Assembly: GCA_963585895.1 (NCBI GenBank)
Contig: OY757939.1
Span: 21,425,333-21,489,332 of the forward strand
DNA length: 64,000 nucleotides
Direction: 5' to 3'
Origin: Sepioteuthis lessoniana
Taxonomy: Eukaryota; Mollusca; Cephalopoda; Myopsida; Loliginidae
The position numbers were made by a program, and so were the translations under genes. Below the pieces are notes generated by a model, which was not told where the DNA came from, did no database searches, and saw only the letters and a list, made by a program, of their open reading frames with translations. The first letter of the stretch is position 1; each line of letters opens with the position of its first letter. Shown here in pieces: positions 27,401-38,959 of this stretch.

Positions 27401-30400
27401 GGGTAATTTAAGTGACAGAAAAAGCGTGAGCGGATTTTGCTTTAGATTAGCAGAAAATAATCCAATGATTTTCTGGAAATCTAAAAAACAGAATTTAGTC
27501 ACTTTGTCAACATGCAGAATGGAATTTATCGGTATATCATTTGCAAGCCAAGAAGCCCTGTATCTTAGAGCACTATTGAGAACTATGATGGAACTTGCTT
27601 AAAAAGCCAACAACTATTCATTGTGATAATCAGTCCAGTATTGTTTTGGCAAAAAAAGAGTTGTTCATCAAAGATCGAAACATTGATATAAAATTTCAGT
27701 TTATATGTGATGAAATAAATAAAGGGTTGATTTTTTTTCAGAATACATTGAAATAGAGAAAAATGTAGCTGACATGTTCATAAAGCTAATGACGGGAACA
27801 AAATTAAACACTTTCAGAAAGATTTTAGTAGGTAATTGATTCTTGACTTGGTAAATTAGGCAATAATAACCCAGTCAACTGTGGCAGAAGAATACATTGA
27901 CTGCATTTCAGCAGAGGGGTAAAATTCCCAGAACGAGTGTCCAGGATATGACAATAAACCAGCCAATTAATCATTACCAAAAAAAACCCCAAACTATATT
28001 ACTATTCATATTTTTGTGTCAATTAAACAAAAATTGTATTGAGACTAATAATTCCTCTTAAAAGAACATTTTTTATTTTAATATGTATTTCTTTTAAAGG
28101 TGGAAAATTCCATCTTATACCTCTAAATGGGTCGGTGTTGGATTGTTGGCGGAGGGAACCTATACGTATCAGCCGTCTACGAATTGCTAGCAAATATTTA
28201 TAGACTTACCCATCAGTAGGAGCAGTAGATTAACCAATCAATAGAGACTAAGGTATATAGGAACCATGGCAAAATTACAAAGTCTAGACTAAATGCTGCC
28301 TTGTTACTTCGGAGTATCTTGTATCACTCAACTAAAAACAAGATGGCTACCCAAATTCCAACACCCTGCCTCACAACCAGTGTTTGTTGTGGTATTGCCC
28401 ACAAGAACTAACTTAATGGTATTTACATTGTTGAACTCTTCTAAAACAACATTTGCTAGAACAATACCAGTTACACCAATGTTAGGAATTACTCTGTGGG
28501 TGAGATATTTACTTTCTGTATCCATCTCTCTGGTGAAAGTTAAGTGACTCTGGTTCCTTGCTTTTCTTAACTTTTTTCATTTTTACCATTTTCCTCTGTA
28601 ACCTCTTTGTATTGTAAAGTGTCCTAATTCTGTTATCAACACCAATGCAAATAAGATTTTCATAATTCTGGACATGCTTCTGATGGCTGGTTACTTTCAA
28701 TCTTGCTTTTTCTTTATCTATTTTTGATTCAGCTATGGTAATATCTTCTAAATCAATGCTTTGATGAAGAAGGCCCATATCATGTAGGTCTAATAGAAAG
28801 GCATTGACAAGGCATCAAGATATGTCACCCTTATTAAGTTCCATAGAACATCTAGGAATTTTTAAGACTCTAAGGTCCCTTAGACTGTCTCCATGGCTCA
28901 AAACTGTTTCTTTACTGAGAGACATGGAAAAATATCAGAGGGAACTTGTGAAAAAATCTTGTTATATTTTACTCTGTTTCAGGTACACTTTTTAAAATAT
29001 TTTTGATAGCATCTTTGTCAATAGGTCCAAGTTGGAAACTGCCTTTTGGCTCTTGTTTTTTTTTTTTTTTAATCTCTGATTGTTTAAAATATTCCCTCTC
29101 CTCAATGGGAATCCAAAATTTGGATGTGTTTAATGACAGATCTAATATATATGACAAATACCAAAGAAAATATTGCAATATTATTTACCAGAAAAAGGAA
29201 AATTATCAGAAGTAGATTTATATTTTTCAATTAATTTAAATTTTGAAAATCAGTACATGAAATACTATAAATTGCAGTGTATAAGCCAACTTTTTAAACT
29301 TGAAAAAAAATCTCTGCAAAACTAGGAAATTGACTTATATGGTAGGGCTAAAATCCAAACCTTTACCATTGGTTGATTACTCTGCCATATAAGTCAATCT
29401 CCTAGTTTTGTTGAGATTTTTTTCAAGTTTAAAAAGTTGACTTATATGCTGAAATTTATGTTGGTTTAAATTAAACAAATCAAACAACAACCATAGAATA
29501 AAATTTTTTCTTTTTGTTAGGAGGCTAAATGCAGACTGTGCTTTTTTTTTTTTTTTTGCACTTTACAGAAAAGTCATCATATCAGTTTGCTGTAACATGA
29601 TGAAATATCAAATAATTTGTCCAAATGTTCCTCAATTCTTTTCACTTTGGATGAAAACAAACACATTTCAAATAAACACTAGTCACTTCAAAATTACAAA
29701 ATTATGTAGATAAAACAGGCTTTTTTTTCTTTTACAAATAATTATGTATGTTGTATTAGAATACAAAAGGACTAATCAATTGTACAATTAAAAACCCAGT
29801 GGTCAATCGAATGATAAAAATAACAAGCATTTATAACAGTGAAAACTTAATACTCATGAAAAGAAAGTACCATTGACAAAATATATTAATTTTCCTACTG
29901 TTGATTAAAATGGTGAAATTTCTCGATTTTATGGTGTTTTATTGAGTTAAAATTAGTCTAATTTCTTCCATTGAGAAAAAGATCTCTCATTGCTTCCAAT
30001 AATCTTAATAAATCATATTTAATCTTCGTTTTTCTGTTATACAAGTAAATATTTTATATTATTCATAATTCTGATTTATCTTTATTAGATTTATTGAGAA
30101 TGAGGCAAATATTGCAATTGAGAAAACATTTTATCAAATGACATTTACACATTTATTTTCCATAAGGGTACGGAAATTTTTGATGGCATTAGATCTTTCT
30201 CTGATTACCAAAATGACGTTCCAAAGCACCTATTTTTAATCTTTAAACTTATTTTCTCAAAAAGTGGTCGTGATTTGTGGAAAAAATTTTCTGTCATTAT
30301 TTATCATGTCAAACCCCAAATTTCATTAAGCATAATACCATAGTTCCTTCCTTTGTGACACGTGCACTCTGAAGATTTTTTTTCTGTACCATAAACACCT

Positions 30401-31842
30401 GAATTAAGAAAGCTGTTATGGAAATAGGCCAATTTGCCAATGATATAACTGTTACTGTAGGGTTGAAACATCAACATTTTTAGGCAAATAAATTTCAAAG
30501 TCTTTTAAATTGTTTCACATGGAAATCTGGACCCTTGCATTTGAGTGACTTTTTTTTTTTTTTTTTTCCAATTTCTGAATTTTCAGGAGACCCAAATCAA
30601 TGATTAGGGTAAATATTTTATGTACTTTGAATACTAAGTTTTCTTTCTCTTCAACTGGTTGCTTACTGCTATGGCTAGAGGTCCCAATCAGCCCTATTAT
30701 TTTATACATAACTGATGGAAGAAGTGGATTCATGTCTTATTGAAATGTTTTAGTTTGAAGTACATATACATAGCCTCACTGAAAACGGAACTCAGATTGT
30801 TGATTCCATTTTCTGTACTGATAGCCATTACTCGACTCTGGTTTTTAAAGAATCATTTCTAAATTGTTAAAGTATGTCTAGCAGATGTTTATAAGTAATA
30901 TTTTTACTGTTAATTTGAAGATTAACTAAATATAAAAAATTTTTCTATTTACTTCTTACAAATACTACCCATGTCCCGTAATAGTTGGTATATTTAGTGA
31001 ATGAAATATGTATTTAAATAGACCAACTATTATGGGACAGAGGTTGCTGCTTTTTCTATTATGATTAATGAAAGGTCTAAGAAAGATATTTGAGATAAGG
31101 ATACTACCTTTGTCCCATAATAGTTGATACATTTAGTAAATGAAATATATATTCAAATGTACCAACTATTATGGGACAGATGTAGTTGTATTTTCTATTA
31201 TGATTAATGAATTAAATTCCCTTGTTTTTTGTTGTTTTTTTTTAAAGAAATTTAGAATGCTTTTGAATTTAAACATTTTATGAAAGTAGAAATGATTTTC
31301 TGCTTTATTTTTATTTATTTAAACTTGATAATTGCAGAATTTATGATGAATTACAAATAAAGAAATGAGCCCAAATTCATCTCTGTTATCGTTAAGTTGG
31401 TTTATTCTCAAAGTATTTTAATGCTATTTTCCTTATAAAAATTAGCTCTTTATTATATAGATAATTCTCTGAAATTATATATAGTGTGTGTTTATAATTT
31501 GAAAGAATCATGCATGCATATATGTTGGTATATATATAATTTGAAACAATTATCTATCATGAAATTAGGTTGATCTCGATGTATGTGGGACCCAAAATTT
31601 CTGTTAAAGGTATAAATTGTTGGATTGATTTCACAGGTGATTTGTTTATTGTGGTGAAGGTTTGTGTTGAACCAGCCATACTTCTTAGATAATTTGACAA
31701 CAGAAGAATGGTACACTAATGTGCCACAGAATATCCTAAACAACACTCCTCAGGTTTTGAATTCAGAGTTTTTTCTTATTCTGGTCACCCTACCTAAGCT
31801 AGAGAGCCAAACCCTACTTTTTTTTACCCATATTTATGTGTG

Positions 31843-31881
<39 letters not shown>

Positions 31882-31909
31882 GGAAACAATTACCTATTCA
31901 TCTATCATG

Positions 31910-31962
<53 letters not shown>

Positions 31963-34374
31963 AATTTTAAATAATTATTATTCAAAACATAATGTTCGTA
32001 AGACTGTTTACTTAGTTTTGCTATTTTGTTGCCACATTTTAATATCTTTTCTGATTGTTGCAGATTCCTTTGGAGCAGATTATCAATGCACAACTCAACA
32101 GTTTTGCCTTAAGCCCAGATGCCTCATTCAGTAACCTGTCCAATAGCAGTTCACTTTCAGAAGTGAGGTGAGTCATTGGCTAGTCAGCTCTCTTGCCCTC
32201 CCTTTCTCACTTTTTTTCCCTTCTTCCTATGTTGCAAATTGGTTTTTATTACTTTGTCATCTTTCCACTAACAATTTTATAGTATCAGATTGGAATGAAT
32301 GTAATGGCTGATTTTATTGTATATATCATAAATAAAAAAAAAACTTATACCTGTAGAAATATCTAATCATTAATATAACCTCCACTGCTTCCTAGAACCT
32401 CATTCCCTCTGTCAACAAACTTATAGATGCTATGCTTATAAAATTCTTCAGGTTTTGATGCAAAATATGAGACCAGCTTGTGTTCAACCTCTTCTTGATG
32501 TCAACTTAAGACTTTTCAAATGATTCTGTCATCCCCTGATCATCTGATAATCAGGAGTAAGGTCAGAAGAATATGGAGCATGAAGCGATTTTTCCCCAAC
32601 CAAGCTCTGCTAAGAGATCTTTAGTCAATTGAGCTGTGTGAGGATGGGCATTAATGTGATGGAGGATGACTTCCTTTCTGTTGACTAAAGAAGGAAATTT
32701 TTGATCCCAAGCTGTTTTCAAATGATGAAGATGATTGCTGTAGAGATTAGAAGTGATTGTTTGATTATTGATTCATAATGAACAATTCTTTGAATATCCC
32801 ACCATACACTCAACATGATCTTCTTTGGATGAAGTCCACCTCTCGGTTGCCGAATAAGTCTCTTTCCTTGACTGATCCACTAATGATGGTGTTTAACATT
32901 TAATAAAGGATTCATATCTCATCACAGGAGCAAGCAAGCTTCTCAAAAAAAAAAAAAAAAAAAGGTTCCTGACAGTGTTGTGTAAGAAATTACTTGTGAC
33001 ATACTGTGGCAGATTCTCTGGAATCTGTGTTCTTGAGCATAAGGATGAATACTGAAGAAGATTACAAACAGTATCCTTATAATCTGAAAGAAAAAAGAAA
33101 AATTACTCATTTATCATTCTTAAACAGGAAGCAATACTTGAATAAATGTGGTGGAAAACATTTATCTAGAAAATCGAACATTATGTTCGTTCCAACCTGA
33201 TATAAAACCATACACTTAATGGTATTTTTGTTTGATTGTTTCATTAAATATTTCAAGTAAACAAAAGAATGAAATAAAAATAAGACTTATTGAAAAAATA
33301 GTATTATGAGTTGGTCGGTTATAGATTATTAAATGAGAAACAGAAATTATACATTATTTTAGTTTATATTGATTTATTTTTTTCTGTTCTTGAAACAATT
33401 TCTTCAGAATTTAATTCGTCCCGTTGGAATGGCTTAGAATATGCTGACTGTACCTTTCCTCCTCTCCTAAAAAAATGGGATGTTGTCCTGGGTATGACAC
33501 TTAACTGCATCTGATGGTAAGGTTCCAGCTCTGGAGAGTGTGGAGTCAACCTTTCATTGGTATTACTCTCAAGGTTCATTCTGACCTGGCGTGGTATTAC
33601 CGATCAGGCTCCCATTTATAGGTTAAATAGATCTGTTTGAAAATTATTTGTATTTGATAGGAATGCTTGAAATCATATAACTGTGCAAAAAACTTGAGAA
33701 AGTATATTAAAAAAATGTAAATATAAACATGTAGTGTATGCAGTTTTCTAATTTTTAGGCATAAAATAACTCCTGATTTGTTCATATGCCATTAAAATCA
33801 GTCATTGTAAAAAGATGTTTGCCTTTAAAAATTTGTACCTCTTATAAGTAGAAATCAATTCACAGTAATCTCTTTCTACAATAAAATGATATAACACTTC
33901 TCATGGAAATATGAAATGAATTTTAAATATAGAGATGGGAATTATTTATATAGAGAAGGAAATTATTTCTCATCATCAAGGCATACTGACAATTCAGATT
34001 CTCATGGCTCTCCCTTGCCATTCCTTCCTATCAATTATTGCTCTTAACAAGTCCTCTAGGCAACAGTGTAAAGCAAGATGGCAACTTTACTTGAATGCTG
34101 CATGCTGTTTTGAACAAATTCTGAAAGCAGTACACTATAAAACAACAGCTGTATGGCCACTTGCCTCCGATCTCACAAACCATCCAAGTAAGACAAGCAA
34201 GACATACTGTGCATTGGTGATCAAGCTATAAACTCGTACCCAATGACACAACAGTATTTTCTGACCAGCAAAAACTAACATTTGTTAGGGAATTACTAAT
34301 ATAATAAGAAAATTTGCTTTTTTAATATGAAAAATATTTAAATAACAAACACAATTTTTTTTTCTTGTAGTTTT

Positions 34375-34425
<51 letters not shown>

Positions 34426-37400
34426 ATTATGGTGGTGTAATGGACACTGTCATAGGAAATAGATATAGTGATCAGAGTTCAAAACCTGGTAAAGGCTGTT
34501 TGAATTTCACTTAGCGCTTGGGAAATTACTCTCTCTCAAACTTGCATTTAATCAAATTATTGGAAATAGAAACGTTTGATCTTTTTACTGTGTGTTAACA
34601 AATGACTGAGGTTTAATTGAATTGTTAGTGATACATAGCAATACTTAGTACCATTTAACTGAATGCAAACATGATTAATAGTAAACAGAATTATTCATGC
34701 TAGATAGAAATACTTTAAACTATTTGACTGTGTGCAAAAAGAAATGAGCTTGGGTTCCTTTAAAAACGTTAAGAAAATGTGTTTACGAATCATATTTTTG
34801 AATGTCTATGTATAAAGAGGGTTTGGCATTAAATAACCTACAAAGGTTGATAAGCCATAAAACTAAAACCAAACCAAATCATATATATTTAATATATATG
34901 TATAAAGAGGATTTGACATTAAATAACCTTCCAACGTTAATATGCCATAAAACCAAACCAAACCAAACCAGTGTTATTGTGCTTCCTGCATCTGTTGAAG
35001 TTTCTGTAGAAATAAATAGAATACATTACTTTTGGATTGTTTCTCTTAGAACAGTTTGGCTAGGGATTCCTCACAATAGCCCAGTTAAATAGAGGACATT
35101 TTCCTCTACAAAACATGAACACAAATAAATAGGTTCTTTGTTACAAAATGGCAACAATGCTGGAATGATAGCATTAATTATAAGCTCTTCCAAATCAAGC
35201 CCACTTTGGAAGAATGGAGACCAGCATTTCAAAAATCAAGAACGGAACAAGTCATTATATCCAGACTGCATATAGGTCATACAAGACTCACCCACTCTTT
35301 CATCCTCAAGCAGGAACAACCACCACAGTGTTTGACTTGCCAGATGCCTTACACCATTAAACATATCCTAATGGAATGTGGTGTACTAGTTACCGCCAGA
35401 GAGCGACATTTTGAGAACATCAACATGGATGATGTCCTCTCTTTCTTAAGAGAGGCAGCGTTGTACCTTAATATAATACATCATTACAATCCGAAATATT
35501 CAATGGATCAACCTACCAATCAACCAAATATAAAAAAGTTTTGTCAAATAACCCTACGCAAAACCATAAATCTCAACAATTACAACTTGTAGTGGGTCCA
35601 CTCTGACCTGGAGTGATGGTGCCTGTTGGGGTCCTACTTGTGGGCCGAATGTATCAAAACATGAATTTAAAAGAAATGTGAGTTTATGAAGAAAAAGTGA
35701 GTTCATATAAAAAATGGTTACAAATCATATATAATTCCTATATGTAAACCAGATTTGGCATTGAATGACCCATAGTAGTTGATGTGCTGTGAAACTCAAA
35801 CCAAACCAAACCATCTACAAAACACTATTTTTTCCATATAGTCACCATCATGTTATGCATTTTCATCAAAATAATTATTAAAAGAAACTCATTTCAACTA
35901 TTTTTTTTTTTCACTCTTTGGTAAAAATTTCCTTTCTTCTTTGAAGAAAATGCACTCATTTATCAAACAAGTGCCTGTAATTAGGTGCTTTACTTTAGTT
36001 TGTGAGTTGATTGTGTTTTACTATTCATTATCATACTTCTTGAAAGATTATATCGATTATTATTATTATTGAATAATTTAATAAGGTGAATAAAAATTAT
36101 AATTGAATGGTATAAACCTTTTCAAATTTATTACTCTTTTCGGTTGGCTTAGAATACACTGTATGCTATATAAAGGGATACCCCCTCCCCCCGAAACAAG
36201 GAGAGGTGTACTGGGTATGATACTGAACTGAACCTGATGATGAGGCTCCAGCTCTGAAGCTTTGAGGTGTGTAGAGTACGCCTTTGTTGCTACTACTTGT
36301 AGAACAGTAGTATCTGTTAGGGTCCCATTATGGTGCAATCGTTTCTAGGAATTTAATGATACTCTGCTTTCATGTTGGGTACCATTTTGCCAGACTGCCA
36401 CTTGGCAGCTATTTGTAGCAAGGTAAAAAAAAATGGTATGTTCAATCTCTACTGCCATACCACCAACATCCTCTTATGTGAGACAACATAATAAAATAGG
36501 AAGTATTATTTTTGGAGCAACTTGCTTATGAGCATGGATGGTGAAAATGCATTGACAATGAAAAATAGTGTTTCATAGCTGAAAAGTTGGTCTGTCTAAT
36601 GGTGTTATTGTACTCCCTTCATCTGTTATTATTTCTGTGGAAATAGAATTTTTTTAAATGTCTATTCCTTTAGCTACATTAAGTTCCTTACTTTTTTTTT
36701 CTTTTATATAATTTTTTTAACTTGACACATTTGCATTTACAGATCTTTTCATATGTCAAACAATTACTGTTTTACTGAAGATTATTAATTGTTCATTAAA
36801 CTGATATATTTTAATACCACTTATATCTCTGCTGTAGATCCTGAAGCATTGCAGCAAGATCCTTGGTATCTGCATGAACTCAGATAAAACACAGTTCATG
36901 TGTTCTAATCAAAATTGTGCCATCTTCTTATTAAATGGCAAACATTTGAAATCATTAGACCAGTTTGTGTACCTCAGTAGCAATATCTCATCTACTGAAA
37001 GCTGTCAACATACTCATTGGTAAAGCATGAGACTGCTATTGACAGGTTGATGATCATATGGAAATCTGATCTCTCTGATAAAATAAAACAGGAATTCTTC
37101 CAAGCTTAGTACTACTGTATGTTTGCACTCTTTGGATTCTAACAAAACGCTTGGGAAAAAAAAAGCTAGATGCAAGCTATACAAGGATGCTGTGTACTAT
37201 TTTGAACAAATCCTGGAAGCAGCACCCTAGAAAACAACAGCTCTACAACCACCTATCTTCCATCTCTCAAATCAAGCAAAACATGCTGGGTACTGAGGAA
37301 AAAGTAAGGACAAAATGATAACCGATGTTCTATGAATTCCTACACATAGATATATCTGTATTGACTGATCTGCTAAAATTTATATTCATCTGTGTGGACA

Positions 37401-38896
37401 CTGGATGCCGTCGAGAGGACTTACCAACAATTGGCAAAAAATCCAAAGGAGTCCATGCTATCAGCATGCCTTGATGATGAATGCCAGCCAAAGACATTTT
37501 GAAAAAAGATATTTACAAGATTGTGGGAATGTATTGTCTGGTTTGTTTGATTTAACTGCATGTCAAGCTATCTTGGGTTATTTTATGCATAGAGGTTAAA
37601 GAATCATGTTCATTATACAGTCATGAGCCTTGGTTTGTGTATGGCTCCCCACTATAAAATGAACTTCTGTCAAATACTGACTTGGAAGTTGGTTAAATCC
37701 TTTTATTATACATTCATATTTACATTTTTTGTGTAGTTGTTGCCTAAGAAAGTTTTTTTTTTCACATGGTCCTAATTTTTAAATTGTTCTGTTTGATCCA
37801 TAAATGAAACCTTAAAAGGTACTCTCACTTTGAATCAGAGTGAACCTTGAAGTAATTGCAATGTAGGAGTAATTCAACACTCTCCAGAACTGGAAACTCA
37901 TGATCAGATGCAATTTAGTATTATATCCAGGACACCCTGTTGTTGTTTTTTTGTGGGAAGTGGGAATCTTACCAGTCTGCAGGAGATACAGTCAACATAT
38001 TCTAAGACCCACTAACTGGGTAATGGTGTGTGTTTTTAATATGTGGTGTCTGGTTATATTGAGCTAAGTTTTGAGTATCTTATGTAGTATTTAAAATATA
38101 TTGCTTTTGCTGATGATAGAGAATTTTTTTTTTTTTAAATTCCATTTTAAAATGTTTTATTTTAGAAAAGTAAATGTAACAAATTAATTGAACTTTTATC
38201 TTATTATTGGTATTAAGGTTACTTGTTAATTCCCTTTGTGTATCGTGGCTTTGCACTAGGCTCTATAAGTGGCTTGATTTAGAAGGCAAGACTCCATCAA
38301 AAAGGATAGGTATGATAGATTTGACTTGACGAGGCTTGTTTGTTTGGTTTGCATTGGCTGCATTTTACCTGTAATCCAGTATTGATCTTTTACATTAGAT
38401 CACTTTGACCCAGTTAGCTGGGGCTGCAGAATACAACAACTGCATCTCTGCAGAGGGGTAAGACTCTTCCAATAAGTGTCCTGGATATGATACTAAACAG
38501 TCTGATGGTGAGGCTCCTGTAAAGCTAGAGCTTTGGGGAATGCGGAGTACTCCTTCATTGCCATTGCTCTCAGGTCCACTCTGGCAACTCCTGATAGGAT
38601 CCTATCTATAGGTCAAATAGAACTATCTGACATTTAAACTGAGTGCAAACAAATGACTGATGCTAAACTGAATTGCTTGAAATTGAAGTGTTTCATCTTA
38701 ACTGTGTGTAAACAGATGATGGATCTTTAATTGAATTGTTAGTGATACATAGCAATACTTGAAAACATTTAACTGTGTGCAAACAAATGATTAATAGTAA
38801 GAATTATTTAAATTAGATAGAAATAAGTGAAACCATTTAACTGTGTGCAAAAAAAAACAATCTAACTCAGGCTTGTTTAAAAATGTTTTTAGAAAT

Positions 38897-38959
<63 letters not shown>

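Larger units (their letters stand above)
23736..28363 (+). mobile_element. Copia-type LTR retrotransposon fossil (about 4.6 kb)
   Basis: Two LTRs (23736-23970 and 28136-28363) start TGTTGG and end CCAACA and are flanked by the same 5-bp target duplication CCCTG (23731-23735 and 28364-28368). The primer site after the 5' LTR (TTATGGACCCAG, 23973 on) resembles the copia-type primer site complementary to the middle of initiator tRNA-Met. Part order (gag with CCHC knuckle, integrase, reverse transcriptase, RNase H) is that of Ty1/copia. The LTRs differ at roughly one in nine aligned positions by eye, so it is old. It is broken, with about ten or more breaks, and carries a SINE fragment at 27885-27965. 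It lies in the same intron as the solo LTR at 18060. Confidence 0.95.
22690..29190 (-). pseudogene. Decayed transposase-like protein fossil, split by a copia element
   Basis: Minus-strand coding pieces in order: about 29095-28998 ([20 protein letters not shown]), 28800-28370 ([51 protein letters not shown]), then after the copia element 23730-23450 ([61 protein letters not shown]), 23450-23290 ([14 protein letters not shown]) and about 22895-22740 ([20 protein letters not shown]). The pattern TNTG..G..LE, C..H...L..R.L, FTG..GK, LS.DQ..L, and a terminal SQ.VER..K.T recalls a family of uncharacterised animal proteins that I take to be transposon-derived. I cannot name it. It is decayed, with breaks between the pieces. 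Confidence 0.5.
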
